A stretch of DNA of 64,000 bases, from contig NZ_FNGD01000010.1 in the NCBI RefSeq assembly GCF_900102895.1, positions 1 through 64,000 on the forward strand, read 5' to 3'. The notes under the pieces were generated by a model that was not told where the DNA came from, ran no database searches, and was given only the letters and a program-made list of their open reading frames with translations. The translations under genes and the position numbers were made by a program. The number at the start of each line of letters is the position of its first letter. Position 1 is the first letter of the stretch. This DNA is from Arthrobacter sp. ov407. GTDB taxonomy: Bacteria; Actinomycetota; Actinomycetes; Actinomycetales; Micrococcaceae. Positions 1 to 9,166 of this stretch are shown one piece after another.

Positions 1-45
1 GCCCGCCGCCAGTACACTGGAATCATTGTCACAAGGGAGGACACC

Positions 46-813
46 ATGGCAGTTCGCCGGCCAAATCTTGCAGAACAGGTTCGAGATGAACTCACCGAGC
101 TCATCAGCAACGGCACGTATGTCGTCGGCGACCGGCTCCCCAACGAAGACGAAATGTCCGTCAAGTTCGCCGTCAGCCGGGCCACCGTCCGCGAAGGCTA
201 CCGGGCCCTGATCGACGCCGGGTACCTCTCCCGCCTCCACGGCAAGGGGACCTACGTCACCCGGGTCCCGCAGCGCCACGCCCTGGACCTGAACGTCAGC
301 TACACCGCGATGATCCAGGCCGCCGGGTTCACCCCGAGCATCCGGATCATCTCCCAGAGTGTGCAGCCCGCCGACGACGCCGACCGGGACCGGCTCCGCC
401 TGGACCGCGGCGCCGCGGTCGTCGTCGTCGAACGGGTCCGGTTCGCCGATGACCGGCCCGTCGTCTACAGCGTGGACCGGATGCCGCTGGCCCTCGTGCC
501 CGAAGCGACCCGCGGCAACCTGGGCCCGTCGCTCTTCGACCTGCTCGAAAACCACAACCACGGCGTCCGAAACGGCCGGGCCAAACTCCTCCCCGTCCTC
601 GCCGGACCCCCCGAAGCCGCGCAGCTGCAGGTCAAAGACGGCGTCCCGCTGCTCTACTTCGACGAGGTCGACTACGACGAGAACGGCACCCCGGTGCTCG
701 CCTCCTTCGAATGGCACACCAGCGACGTCTTCGAAATGTGGCTCAACCGGCGCGCACAACCACCGACCCACCGCACCGAGACCACCCCGGCCCTCGCCGA
801 GTCGCAGTCCTAA
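46..813 (+). CDS. GntR-family transcriptional regulator with UTRA effector domain
   Basis: 255 aa, the usual size for the HutC/UTRA branch of GntR regulators. The N-terminal winged helix-turn-helix spans about residues 5-70 (motif DEMSVKFAVSRATVREGYRAL), and the rest matches a UTRA small-molecule domain, with the typical late segment LLYFDEVDYDENGTPV. The start is an ATG with a GGGAGG Shine-Dalgarno 8 bases upstream. The gene sits at the window edge and is convergent with the biotin carboxylase gene, with a shared strong hairpin between them. Its target is therefore more likely upstream, outside the window, than the neighbouring operon, which has its own divergent GntR gene. The effector is unknown. 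Confidence 0.88.
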   Translation: MAVRRPNLAEQVRDELTELISNGTYVVGDRLPNEDEMSVKFAVSRATVREGYRALIDAGYLSRLHGKGTYVTRVPQRHALDLNVSYTAMIQAAGFTPSIRIISQSVQPADDADRDRLRLDRGAAVVVVERVRFADDRPVVYSVDRMPLALVPEATRGNLGPSLFDLLENHNHGVRNGRAKLLPVLAGPPEAAQLQVKDGVPLLYFDEVDYDENGTPVLASFEWHTSDVFEMWLNRRAQPPTHRTETTPALAESQS

Positions 814-826
814 AACACCGGACGAA

Positions 827-860
827 ACGGCCGGGCACGCTCCCCAGCGTGCCCGGCCGT
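827..860. terminator. Bidirectional hairpin between convergent genes
   Basis: A perfect 15-bp inverted repeat (half-site ACGGCCGGGCACGCT) with a CCCC loop lies between the stop codons of the GntR gene and the biotin carboxylase gene. There is no long T-run on either side, so it may be a non-canonical or Rho-assisted terminator. Its position between converging genes supports a termination role. Confidence 0.65.
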
Positions 861-887
861 CCCCATTTCCGGAGGTAGTCCGGCCGG

Positions 888-2648
888 CTAGCCGATCAGC
901 GCCAGCACCGCCCCGGCCACAACCACTCCGCCCGCTTCGGTGCGCACGTCAGTGACGGTGCCGTCCCGGTGCGCGGAGACCTGGGTCTCCATCTTCATGG
1001 CTTCAAGAACAACAACCGGATCCCCTGCCGATACCTCGGCGCCGGGCTCGACGAGCCACTTCACCACGGTCCCGGCCATGTCGGCGCGCAGCTCCTCCGG
1101 GTCGGCAGCGGAAGCACGGCCGTCGGACGCTGCTTCCGGGGACATGCCGGCGGGCAGCGGAGCGCCGGAGCGCGCCCAGCCGTCCAGCAAGTCGGCCGGT
1201 AGGCCGACGGCGAGCCGCCGTCCGTCCACGTCGACGGTGATGGTGCGGCGTTCGCCGTCGGGCGCGGTGGTGCTGTAATCAGGATCGGCAGAGATGGAGA
1301 CACTGTCCGCGAAGTCGGTTTCGATCCAGCGGGTGTGGATGCCCAGCCCGTCCTCGGACGTGAAGTCCGGGGACTCCAGCACGGCCCGGTGGAACGGCAG
1401 CACGGTGGCCACCCCGGTGATGCGCATTTCGGCGAGGGCCCGGCGGGCGCGGCGTAGGGCCTGCTGGCGGTCCGCGCCGGTGACGATCAGCTTGGCGAGT
1501 AGGGAATCGAACTGCGGCGCGACGAAGGAGCCTGAGCGGACTCCCGTGTCGAGGCGGATGCCCGGTCCGGTGGGGCCTGCAAACTCGCCGATCGTCCCGG
1601 GCGAGGGCAGGAAGCCTCGGCCCACGTCCTCGGCGTTGAGCCGGAATTCGAAGGCGTGTCCGCGCGGCGCCGGGTCCTCGGTCAGGCGCAGCGGCTCCCC
1701 CGCTGCGATCCGGAACTGCTCCTGGACGAGGTCGATCCCCGTGGTTTCCTCGGTGATGGGGTGCTCCACCTGGAGCCGGGTGTTGACCTCGAGGAATGCC
1801 ACGGTGCCGTCCGCCGCGACCAGGAATTCCACCGTGCCGGCGCCGGAGTAGCCGGCTTCCCGGCAGACGGCCTTGGCGGCGTCGTAAATCAGCGTGGTCT
1901 GCTCTTCGCTCAGGAACGGCGCAGGAGCCTCCTCCAGGAGCTTCTGGTGCCGGCGCTGCAGTGAGCAGTCGCGGGTTCCGACGACGACGACGTTGCCGTG
2001 CGCGTCCGCCAGGACCTGCGCCTCGACGTGGCGCGGACGGTCCAGGTAGCGCTCCACGAAGCACTCGCCCCGGCCGAAGGCGGCCACTGCTTCACGGACG
2101 GCGGAGTCGAAGGCCTCCTCGACCTCGTCGATGACCCGGACCACCTTCATGCCGCGGCCGCCGCCGCCGAAAGCGGCCTTGATGGCGATCGGCAGGCCGT
2201 GCTGTTCGGCGAAGGCCCGGGCCTCGGCAGCCGTGTCGACGGGACCGTCGCTGCCGGCCACCAAGGGTGCGCCGGCCCGGACGGCCGCGTCGCGGGCCGT
2301 GATCTTGTTGCCGAGCAGCCGGATGGCGTCCGGCGTCGGACCGATCCAGGTCAGTCCGGCGTCCAGGACGGCCTGGGCAAAGTCGGCGTTCTCGGAGAGG
2401 AAGCCGTAGCCGGGGTGGACGGCGTCCGCTCCGGACTCGGCCGCCACGGCGAGGAGCTTGGGGATGTTCAGGTACGTGTCCGCGGGTGAGTTGCCGTCCA
2501 GGCTGAAGGCTTCATCCGCCGCGGAGACGTGCAGGGCGTCGGCGTCGATGTCGGCGTAGACGGCGACCGACGCCAGCTGCGCGTCGTCGCAGGCCCGGGC
2601 TATGCGGACCGCGATTTCTCCACGGTTGGCGATCAGGATCTTGCGCAT
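888..2648 (-). CDS. Biotin carboxylase fused to biotin carboxyl carrier protein
   Basis: 586 aa. The biotin carboxylase N-domain starts with [18 protein letters not shown], followed by the ATP-grasp domain (GGGGRGMK loop; [15 protein letters not shown] catalytic segment) and the C-domain to about residue 445. A BCCP/lipoyl domain ends the protein, with EAMKMET and the biotinylated lysine at about residue 552. It would carboxylate biotin using ATP and bicarbonate. Its ATG overlaps the TGA of the fused pxpBC gene (TGATG), indicating translational coupling. No classical carboxyltransferase gene lies nearby. In urea carboxylase the same biotin carboxylase/BCCP parts work with KipI/KipA-type domains, exactly what the upstream gene encodes. 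I infer a split urea-carboxylase-like enzyme acting on an amide or lactam; the substrate is not shown. Confidence 0.88.
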   Translation of the reverse strand: MRKILIANRGEIAVRIARACDDAQLASVAVYADIDADALHVSAADEAFSLDGNSPADTYLNIPKLLAVAAESGADAVHPGYGFLSENADFAQAVLDAGLTWIGPTPDAIRLLGNKITARDAAVRAGAPLVAGSDGPVDTAAEARAFAEQHGLPIAIKAAFGGGGRGMKVVRVIDEVEEAFDSAVREAVAAFGRGECFVERYLDRPRHVEAQVLADAHGNVVVVGTRDCSLQRRHQKLLEEAPAPFLSEEQTTLIYDAAKAVCREAGYSGAGTVEFLVAADGTVAFLEVNTRLQVEHPITEETTGIDLVQEQFRIAAGEPLRLTEDPAPRGHAFEFRLNAEDVGRGFLPSPGTIGEFAGPTGPGIRLDTGVRSGSFVAPQFDSLLAKLIVTGADRQQALRRARRALAEMRITGVATVLPFHRAVLESPDFTSEDGLGIHTRWIETDFADSVSISADPDYSTTAPDGERRTITVDVDGRRLAVGLPADLLDGWARSGAPLPAGMSPEAASDGRASAADPEELRADMAGTVVKWLVEPGAEVSAGDPVVVLEAMKMETQVSAHRDGTVTDVRTEAGGVVVAGAVLALIG

Positions 2649-4363
2649 CAGTTACTCGCTTCTTCGTCGGTGGCGGCGTGTTCAGTGGTGCCGTGTTCGG
2701 TGGTGGCGGCTTCGGCCCAGCGGAAGCGGATCTTGCCCCCGATGGGTACCTGCGCCGCGAGGTCCAGCTGGGAGTCGACCACCACGGCGATCACCGGGTA
2801 GCCGCCGGTGATGGGATGGTCGGCCAGGAAGAGCACGGGCAGGCCCTCCGGCGGGACCTGCAGGGCGCCCGCCACGGTGCCTTCGCTGGGCAGTTCGCCC
2901 TGGCGGCTGCGCTGCAGCGGGGTCCCGTCCAACCGCATGCCGACCCGGTTGGACTGCGGCAGCACGGACCAGTCCTGGGCAGTGAACGAGTCCAGCGCCG
3001 CCTGATCGAACCAGTCGGCGCGGGGGCCGGGGACGACGTCGAGGACAGTCACCCCGGCTCCCGGGTAGTCCGGCTGCAGTTCGGGAGCCCCGACGACGCC
3101 GGATTCGGCCTCGCCGCCGGCGGCCAGCACCTGCCCGGCGGCCAGGGGCGCGGGACCGATCCCGGACATCGTGTCCGTGGAACGGCTGCCCAGCACCAGG
3201 GCTGCGTCCACCCCGCCGCGGACCGCGAGATAGCTGCGGAAGCCGCTCTGCGGCGCGCCCAGGCTGAGCGTTTCGCCATCGAGCAGTGCGAAGGCACTGG
3301 CCACCGGCACGGTGCGCTGCCATGTATCGCCGGCGTCATCCGGCGCCGACACGATGCTCAGTTCCGACGGCGCGCCGGCGACGGCGAGGACCTGGTCCCC
3401 CACGGCCTGGACCTTAAGGCCGCCGGCGACGGTCTCAATGGCAGCCGCGCCGGGGGCGTTCCCGACGAGGCGGTTGGCCCGGCGCAGCGAGGCGCGGTCC
3501 AGTGCGCCGGCGGCGGAGACGCCCAGGCCGGAGTGGCCATGCCGGCCCAGATCCTGGATCAGGCTCTGCAGACCGGGCGAAACGATCCGGAGACCGCGGG
3601 TGACGTCGTCCCCGGCGGCCGGTTCCGGCCCAGTGCGAGCATTCTCGGCCGCAGGCTCTGCGGCTGACTCCGCGACGAGCACGGCATCCCGGACGGGGCG
3701 GAACTGAACCCGGTGGCCGGGGGCGGCCAGGGCGGGCTGGTCCCGGTCCAGGTCCCACATCCTGGCGTTGGTGCGCCCGATCAGCTGCCAGCCGCCCGGG
3801 GAACGGCGCGGGTATACGGCCGAATAGTTGCCGGCCAGCGCCACGGAACCTGCGGGCACGGCGGTGCGCGGCGAGCTGCGGCGGGGCACTTCCAGCTGCT
3901 GGTTCTCCCCCACCATGTACCCGAATCCGGGGGCGAAGCCGGCGAAGGCCACGGTCCAGACCTGGCCGGAGTGAGCGGCGATCACGCCCTCGGTTCCCAG
4001 ACCGGTGAGCCGCCCGACCTCGGCGAGGTCTTCGCCGTCGTACACGGTGTCGATGATCACTAGCCCGCCGTCGAGCTGCACGGGTGTGGTGAGGTCGAGC
4101 TGCAGCAGCCGGGCGGCGATGCGCCGGGCCGAGGTCGGGGAATCGGCCTTGACCAGGACGGTCTCGGCCGCGGCCAGGACGTCCTGCTGGCCCGGCAGTG
4201 GCTTCTCCAGCAGCAGCGCCTGCAGGGCAAGCACATCCTGGGTGCCGGAGAGCTCGGCTAGGACCGCGCGCGTTCCCACGGCCCGCACGGAGCGGACCTT
4301 GTGAACTGTTGCGTTCTCTACCTTCGGGGGTTCCCCTGCTGTCTCAATCACGAGGTGCCTCAC
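2648..4363 (-). CDS. pxpBC: Fused 5-oxoprolinase subunits B and C (KipI-KipA / AHS1-AHS2 type)
   Basis: 571 aa. Residues about 1-240 match PxpB/KipI (AHS1), with the conserved [11 protein letters not shown] and [20 protein letters not shown] segments. Residues about 265-555 match PxpC/KipA (AHS2), with [41 protein letters not shown]. In the PxpABC enzyme these subunits act with PxpA to open 5-oxoproline to glutamate using ATP; in urea carboxylase the same folds form the carboxyltransferase. The start is a GTG. The gene is second to last of a four-gene operon and overlaps the biotin carboxylase start. Fusion of B and C is seen in other actinobacteria. The exact lactam substrate is an inference. 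Confidence 0.85.
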   Translation of the reverse strand: MRHLVIETAGEPPKVENATVHKVRSVRAVGTRAVLAELSGTQDVLALQALLLEKPLPGQQDVLAAAETVLVKADSPTSARRIAARLLQLDLTTPVQLDGGLVIIDTVYDGEDLAEVGRLTGLGTEGVIAAHSGQVWTVAFAGFAPGFGYMVGENQQLEVPRRSSPRTAVPAGSVALAGNYSAVYPRRSPGGWQLIGRTNARMWDLDRDQPALAAPGHRVQFRPVRDAVLVAESAAEPAAENARTGPEPAAGDDVTRGLRIVSPGLQSLIQDLGRHGHSGLGVSAAGALDRASLRRANRLVGNAPGAAAIETVAGGLKVQAVGDQVLAVAGAPSELSIVSAPDDAGDTWQRTVPVASAFALLDGETLSLGAPQSGFRSYLAVRGGVDAALVLGSRSTDTMSGIGPAPLAAGQVLAAGGEAESGVVGAPELQPDYPGAGVTVLDVVPGPRADWFDQAALDSFTAQDWSVLPQSNRVGMRLDGTPLQRSRQGELPSEGTVAGALQVPPEGLPVLFLADHPITGGYPVIAVVVDSQLDLAAQVPIGGKIRFRWAEAATTEHGTTEHAATDEEASN

Positions 4364-4400
4364 TCATTGTGCCGGTGCCGGTGGACAGGATCCGCGCCCC

Positions 4401-5741
4401 TCAGGCGCGGGCATCCTGCAGGAGCCGCTCTTCTTCGTCGGTATGCGGATTGCGTCCGATAGCCAGTCCGATCACCGTCACGATCGAGGCGACCGCGAGG
4501 TAGCCGGCGATCAGGAACCAGTCGCCGCTGGCGGCGAAGAGGGCGGTGAAGACCAACGGTGCGATGGCGCCGCCGACCACGCCGGCCAGAGTGTAAGCCA
4601 GCGAGCTGCCGGCGTAGCGCAGCCGGGCCGGGAACTGCTCGGTGATGTAAGCGGCCTGCGGGCCGTACATGAAGGCGTGGAAGGCCAGCCCGATCACGAT
4701 GCCAACGGTCAGCGTGAGGACCGACTTGTCCTGGATCATGACGAAGAACAGCGGGATGTAAATAGCGGTTCCGACGGCGGCGATGCCGTATACGAGGCGG
4801 CGGTTGACGCGGTCCGTGAGGGCGCCCGCCGCGGGGATCAGGACCAGCTGGAAGGCGGAACCGATCAGGATGGCGGTCAGGACGTTGCTGGTGCTCATGC
4901 CCAGTTCCTTGGTGGCGTAAACGGCCATGAAGACGGTGAGCAGGGAGTACAGCACGTCCGGGCTGATGCGGGACAGGGCGGCGGACACGAGGGCGCGCGG
5001 CTCCTTGGTGAAGACCTCCTTGATGGGGGCCTTGGGCTGTTCGCCGTGGGCCTGGATGGCCTTGAAGACGGGGGTTTCCTCGAGCTTCAGCCGGATCAGC
5101 AGGCCGAAGCCCACCAGGAAGGCCGAGGCAAGGAAGGCCACACGCCAGCCCCAGGAGAGGAAGTCTTCGTTGCTGAGCGTCGCGGCGAGCACGGCCAGGA
5201 CGCCGTTGGCCATCAGGTTGCCGGCGGGCGGGCCGATCTGCGCGGCGGAAGACCAGAAGCCGCGCCGCTTGGCGTCGCCGAATTCGCTCGAGAGCAGGAC
5301 GGCACCGCCCCATTCGCCGCCGACGCCGATGCCCTGCGCCAGGCGCAGCAACACGAGGATGATGGGAGCGGCTATACCGATGGTGGCGTAGCCCGGGAGC
5401 AGGCCGATCACCACCGTTGCGATGCCGATCAGCAGCAGGGTGGTCACGAGGACGTGCTTGCGGCCGATCTTGTCACCGAGCCGGCCGAAGATCACGCCGC
5501 CGATGGGACGGGCGAGGTAGCCCACCGCAAAGGTCGAGAAAGACAGCAGCAGCCCGACGTATTCGTCGGTGCCCGGGAAGAAGACCTTGGGGAACACCAA
5601 GGCCGAGGCCACGGAGTAGATCGCGAAGTCGTAGTACTCCAGCGAAGTGCCGGTGAGGCTCGCGACGTAGGCCTTGAGGGCACCGGGCGGGATCCTCCTC
5701 TTGCCGGCGGCCGGGGTGGCCTGATGCGGTGCTGCAGTCAT
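4401..5741 (-). CDS. MFS transporter, metabolite:H+ symporter (MHS) type
   Basis: 446 aa with about 12 predicted membrane segments. The N-terminal LTGTSLEYYDFAIYS and the loop GRLGDKIGRKHVL between helices 2 and 3 are typical of MHS-family carriers such as those for carboxylates, betaines and shikimate. It lies between pxpA and pxpBC on the same strand, so it probably imports the substrate handled by this cluster, or exports or imports a related acid. The cytoplasmic ends are charged and there is no extra domain. The family is clear; the cargo is not. Confidence 0.85.
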   Translation of the reverse strand: MTAAPHQATPAAGKRRIPPGALKAYVASLTGTSLEYYDFAIYSVASALVFPKVFFPGTDEYVGLLLSFSTFAVGYLARPIGGVIFGRLGDKIGRKHVLVTTLLLIGIATVVIGLLPGYATIGIAAPIILVLLRLAQGIGVGGEWGGAVLLSSEFGDAKRRGFWSSAAQIGPPAGNLMANGVLAVLAATLSNEDFLSWGWRVAFLASAFLVGFGLLIRLKLEETPVFKAIQAHGEQPKAPIKEVFTKEPRALVSAALSRISPDVLYSLLTVFMAVYATKELGMSTSNVLTAILIGSAFQLVLIPAAGALTDRVNRRLVYGIAAVGTAIYIPLFFVMIQDKSVLTLTVGIVIGLAFHAFMYGPQAAYITEQFPARLRYAGSSLAYTLAGVVGGAIAPLVFTALFAASGDWFLIAGYLAVASIVTVIGLAIGRNPHTDEEERLLQDARA

Positions 5742-5855
5742 GGTTTTCCTCCAGGTGTGCGGGGTGCTGCCTGTTGCTCGGGTTAAAGTGCGGGTGATCC
5801 CGGCGGAACCGGGCGATCCGGGCGGAACCGGGGATGAAGCAGGTGTTGCTTCGGC

Positions 5856-6614
5856 TTAGACGAACGCGGCTGTTTCGATCCCGGCGGCGTTGAGCGCGTC
5901 GCGGACGGCGGCGGCCATGGTGACGGCTCCCGGGGAGTCGCCGTGCACACAGATGCTTTCTGCGTGGATCTTCAGGATGGAGCCGTCGATGGTGCGGACG
6001 GCGGAATCGGTGGCCATCCGGAGGACATGCTCAGTGACGAGAGCGGGATCCTCCAACACGGCTCCGGGGAGCGTACGGGATACCAGGGTGCCGTCCGGGT
6101 TGTAGGCCCGGTCCGCGAAGGCTTCGGTAACGGCCCGGAGCCCGGCTGCCTCGGCGAGGCGCAGCACTTCCGAGCCCGGCAGGCCCAGGATCGGCAGGTT
6201 CGGGTCAACGGACTTCACGGCGTCGACGACGGCCTTCGCCTGGGCGGTGTGCGAGACGATGGCGTTGTAGAGGCCGCCGTGCGGCTTCACGTACCTGACC
6301 GTGCCGCCCTCGACGGCGGCCAGTGCCTGCAGCGCGCCGATCTGGTAGACGACCTCGTCCGCCAGTTCGAGCGGGTCGATGTCCAGGAAGCGGCGGCCGA
6401 ATCCGGCGAGATCGCGGTAACCGACGTGGGCGCCGATCACGACGCCGGCGGCGACCGCCTCACGGCAGGTCCGGCGGATGACGCTGGGGTCGCCCGCGTG
6501 GAATCCGCAAGCCACGTTGGCGCTGGAAACCGAGCGGAACATCGCCGTGTCGTCGCCTAGGGTCCAGCGTCCGAAAGACTCGCCAACGTCGCTGTTCAGG
6601 TCGATGGTTGCCAT
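5856..6614 (-). CDS. pxpA: 5-oxoprolinase subunit A, LamB/YcsF family
   Basis: 252 aa. It opens with [17 protein letters not shown], the YcsF/LamB signature, and continues with [11 protein letters not shown] and VKPHGGLYN, the conserved motifs of the family. PxpA acts with PxpB and PxpC in ATP-dependent opening of 5-oxoproline or a related lactam. I chose the ATG at 6614 because it begins the conserved N-terminus; a start six codons further upstream is possible but adds nonconserved residues. It is the first gene of the minus-strand operon and is divergent from the GntR gene, with a palindrome between them. Confidence 0.88.
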   Translation of the reverse strand: MATIDLNSDVGESFGRWTLGDDTAMFRSVSSANVACGFHAGDPSVIRRTCREAVAAGVVIGAHVGYRDLAGFGRRFLDIDPLELADEVVYQIGALQALAAVEGGTVRYVKPHGGLYNAIVSHTAQAKAVVDAVKSVDPNLPILGLPGSEVLRLAEAAGLRAVTEAFADRAYNPDGTLVSRTLPGAVLEDPALVTEHVLRMATDSAVRTIDGSILKIHAESICVHGDSPGAVTMAAAVRDALNAAGIETAAFV

Positions 6615-6665
6615 TTGTGATCCTCGTCTCATGATAGCCCCCTATAAGGATGCATCACTTTGCCC

Positions 6666-6705
6666 GATTGTTCAACAATCCGACGATTCAACATTTAGAC
6701 AATCG
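6666..6705. promoter_or_regulatory. Palindromic operator candidate in the pxpA/gntR divergent promoter
   Basis: A perfect 7-bp inverted repeat around one central base (GATTGTT C AACAATC) lies at 6666-6680. A second, looser pair of CGATT/AATCG arms follows at 6684-6705. GntR/FCD regulators bind short palindromes with a narrow centre, and this sits between the divergent pxpA and FCD-type gntR genes. Binding is inferred. Confidence 0.6.
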
Positions 6706-6720
6706 TGTAGATTCGGCACC

Positions 6721-7413
6721 ATGACGACTTCTGATGCAGCTGCCGGCTCTGCCCTGGGCGCGGCTGCGGCGCGGCTGCGCGTGGCCGTTCCCTCGGTGGC
6801 GGACCGGGTGGCGGCCGAACTACGCCTGCAGCTGGCGGAGGGTGTGCTTCTGCCGGGAGCCCGGCTCACGGAATCGACCATTGCCGAAGACCTGGGCGTT
6901 TCCCGCAACACGGTCCGCGAGGCCTTCGCCGAACTTGCGGCCGAGCGCCTGGTGGTGCGGCATCCGAACCGGGGCGTCTTCGTGGCCAGCCTGGAGGCGG
7001 GCGACATCCACGACGTTTACACGGTGCGCCGCGCCATTGAAGTCAGTGCGATCCGCGGCGGCGGCAGCCCGGAGCGGGTGGCGGCGGTCCGCGCGGCCGT
7101 GGAAGAGGGCAAAGCCGCGGCCGCCGCCAACGACGAAGAGGGTCTGGGCAACGCCAACCAGCACTTCCATGGCGCGATCGTTGCCCTGGCTGGCAGCCGG
7201 CGGCTGGACACGATCATGTCCCAGGTCCTGGCCGAGATGCGGCTGTTCTTCCACAAGGCCACCGTGGATGCGCACTTCTACCGGGGCTATCTGCCGGACA
7301 ACGAGGAAATCTGCAACGCCCTGGAAGCCGGGGACCTGGACCACGCCGGCGAATTGCTGCTGGCCTATTTGAACCGGTCTGAGGAGCGCCAGTCCGCCGT
7401 CCACGGGGAGTGA
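6721..7413 (+). CDS. GntR-family regulator with FCD effector domain
   Basis: 230 aa. A winged HTH lies at about residues 20-85 (ESTIAEDLGVSRNTVREAFAEL). An all-helical FCD domain follows (DVYTVRRAIEVSAIRGG, HFHGAIVALAGSRRL, DAHFYRGYLPDNEEICNALEAGD). FCD members usually bind carboxylic acids or amino-acid derivatives. The ATG at 6721 is chosen because upstream codons in frame run back over the divergent promoter. Divergent placement to pxpA and a palindrome between them suggest it controls the lactam operon and itself. The ribosome binding site is weak. Confidence 0.88.
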   Translation: MTTSDAAAGSALGAAAARLRVAVPSVADRVAAELRLQLAEGVLLPGARLTESTIAEDLGVSRNTVREAFAELAAERLVVRHPNRGVFVASLEAGDIHDVYTVRRAIEVSAIRGGGSPERVAAVRAAVEEGKAAAAANDEEGLGNANQHFHGAIVALAGSRRLDTIMSQVLAEMRLFFHKATVDAHFYRGYLPDNEEICNALEAGDLDHAGELLLAYLNRSEERQSAVHGE

Positions 7414-7418
7414 GCCCG

Positions 7419-7739
7419 TTACCCGGTGATCCGCCAGCGAGCCTGGAATTCGGGGTGGTCGGCGTACGGCAGGGCCAGCGTGTGCAGGGACAGCGTGGTC
7501 CATTCAATGACGTCCGGCACCCATCCGGCGTCGGCGGGTTCCTGGCTGACCAAGGCGGTCAGCACGGACTGGCGGGCGGATTCAATGATGCCGATGAGCT
7601 GGCGCTTGGCCTCGCACTCGCGAAGCAGGCGGCGTTCATACCACTCGCCGGAGACGGCAAGCGTGGGGTCGCCGAGCAGCTTCAGGGCGGCGGCTTCGTC
7701 TTCTTTAATGCGTGCGGTCAGGAACTCGACGATGTCCAC
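7419..7739 (-). CDS. DUF6221 family protein
   Basis: 106 aa, function unknown. The pattern MDIVEFLTARIKEDEAAA, then LLRECEAKRQLI, then LHTLALPYADHPEFQARW matches the DUF6221 family, common in actinobacteria and their phages. No signal peptide or membrane segment is visible. It is convergent with the GntR gene with only five bases between the stop codons. It stands alone as a small gene, and nothing in the neighbours suggests a role. Confidence 0.8.
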   Translation of the reverse strand: MDIVEFLTARIKEDEAAALKLLGDPTLAVSGEWYERRLLRECEAKRQLIGIIESARQSVLTALVSQEPADAGWVPDVIEWTTLSLHTLALPYADHPEFQARWRITG

Positions 7740-7779
7740 GAACCGAGCCTATGCGCGGCGCCGCCCAGACGGCTACGGC

Positions 7780-8535
7780 CTAGCGTTTACCCTTTTTCCG
7801 GGATCCCTTGCCGCGGCCCTTGTCCGGGTTGGGCGCGTAACGCTGCGCCACCTTGGGCTTCTTGGCGGCTCCGGTGCCGCGCCGGTCCGACTTGGGCTCC
7901 CGTTTGGGTTTCTCCTGCTGCGCCGAGGGCTGGCGGGAGCTCGCCGCGGTGCGTCCGCGGACAATCCCGATGAATTCCTCGATGACCTCGTCCGTGGTGT
8001 CGCTGGGCCAGGCCAACGCGATCTCCGTGCCGGGCGCACCGGTGAGTTTTCGCGCCACGGTGTCCTTGACGTTGAAATGCCGGGCCACGGACATCGGCAG
8101 GATCACCAGCCCGGCCCCGGACGCCACCACCTGCAGGGCCATCGCGGGTCCGCCGAGTTCCTTCACATCAAGGAAGGTCTCGGCAGACAGGTCCGCCAGG
8201 TCCACTTCCTCGAACAAGGAGACCTCGTGCCCCTTGGGCGCCACCACCACAGGCTGTTCCTCGTAGAGCGGGATGACGCTGAGTCCCTCGCGCTCCACCG
8301 GAAGCCTGACAAAGCTCAGGTCCGCGGATCCGTCGCGGAGCACGGATAGCTGCGCGCCGTCGTCGGACATAAAGGAGTGCAGCGGCACGTCAGGCATCCG
8401 CTCCTCCCAGCGCCGGATCCACTTTCCGGGTGTCACGCCGGCGACGTACGCGAAGCGCAGCTCGCGCCCAACTGCAACGGCTGGGACGACGGCGGTTTCG
8501 TCGGGGGTCTGGGGTGCTTCTTCTGCTGCGGACAC
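7780..8535 (-). CDS. LysR-type effector-binding domain protein without HTH
   Basis: 251 aa from a GTG start. About residues 15-200 form a periplasmic-binding-like LysR substrate domain (LRFAYVAGVTPGKWIRRWEE; LYEEQPVVVAPKGHEVS; GAGLVILPMSVARHF). The N-terminal winged HTH of LysR proteins is absent. The reading frame does continue upstream of the GTG, but it runs over the divergent gene and its sequence is not HTH-like. The C-terminal 55 residues are rich in Lys, Arg, Ser and Gly, which could contact nucleic acid. The gene is divergent from the DUF5997 gene, a pairing I recall from other actinobacteria. I infer a ligand sensor that works with a separate DNA-binding partner, perhaps DUF5997. Confidence 0.8.
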   Translation of the reverse strand: MSAAEEAPQTPDETAVVPAVAVGRELRFAYVAGVTPGKWIRRWEERMPDVPLHSFMSDDGAQLSVLRDGSADLSFVRLPVEREGLSVIPLYEEQPVVVAPKGHEVSLFEEVDLADLSAETFLDVKELGGPAMALQVVASGAGLVILPMSVARHFNVKDTVARKLTGAPGTEIALAWPSDTTDEVIEEFIGIVRGRTAASSRQPSAQQEKPKREPKSDRRGTGAAKKPKVAQRYAPNPDKGRGKGSRKKGKR

Positions 8536-8591
8536 ATGTTCACAGTACCGCCCGGGGTGGCGCCGGGGTCCGCCCCGATGGCAGCACCATG

Positions 8592-8646
8592 CCGGTTTGG
8601 TCCTGGATTGGTGCTGGTTTGGTACTGATTTGGTACTGGTTTGGCG
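8592..8646. repeat. Five tandem 11-bp repeats in a divergent promoter
   Basis: Five consecutive 11-base units follow the pattern CTGGTTTGGTA: 8592-8602, 8603-8613, 8614-8624, 8625-8635 and 8636-8646. The two outer units have two to three changes. The spacing is about one helical turn, so all units face the same side of the DNA. The array lies between the LysR-like gene and the DUF5997 gene, 34 bases before the latter, as an iterated operator would. Confidence 0.8.
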
Positions 8647-8679
8647 CCCTGCGGGCATCCCGCCGGATACCCTTGAACT

Positions 8680-9084
8680 ATGACCTCCGCAAACTCCCAG
8701 TCCATGAAGCCGGCCACCGTTGCCAAGAAGCTTGGCATCTACCTGCCGGCGACACCCCAGGAGTTCCAGGATTCGGCCATCACCCGCGCTGATTTCGCCG
8801 AGCTCCAGGCCAACCCGCCGGAGTGGCTCGCGGAACTGCGCCGTAACGGTCCGCACCCGCGGCCCGTGGTGGCGCAGAAGCTCAACGTCTCCATCAGCGG
8901 CCTGTCCCGCGGTGGTGTTGAGGAAGCGCTGACGACGGCGGAAATCACCGCACTGCTCCAGGCTCCCCCGGCATGGCTGGTCGCCGAGCGCGCCACCCAT
9001 GCCGCCGTCCGCGCCGAGGCCCAGCGGGTCAAGGACGAGGGCGCTAAAAAAGACGCCAAGAAAGCCCGCGCCAAGGCCGAATAG
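8680..9084 (+). CDS. DUF5997 family protein, possible small DNA-binding protein
   Basis: 134 aa. The core (ATVAKKLGIYLPATPQEFQ and TRADFAELQANPPEWLAELR) matches DUF5997. The middle VVAQKLNVSISGLSRGGV looks like the turn and recognition helix of an HTH. The C-terminus is basic and helical (KDEGAKKDAKKARAKAE). It has no membrane segment. It is divergent from a LysR effector domain that lacks its own HTH, with an 11-bp repeat array in the shared promoter. This suggests the two proteins form a split regulator. The DNA-binding role is my inference; the family has no assigned function that I know of. Confidence 0.8.
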   Translation: MTSANSQSMKPATVAKKLGIYLPATPQEFQDSAITRADFAELQANPPEWLAELRRNGPHPRPVVAQKLNVSISGLSRGGVEEALTTAEITALLQAPPAWLVAERATHAAVRAEAQRVKDEGAKKDAKKARAKAE

Positions 9085-9166
9085 CGGCACGCGACGCACC
9101 CGGACAAGGACCAAGTGAGCCGCTAGGCCCTGTGCCTGACCCACGCGGGCGTGGCTGGTCCGGTAA

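Noticed and set aside
2678..3667. Long plus-strand open frames opposite pxpBC, gyrA, gyrB and other genes
   Set aside because: They are antisense frames to strongly recognisable genes and have no domain of their own.
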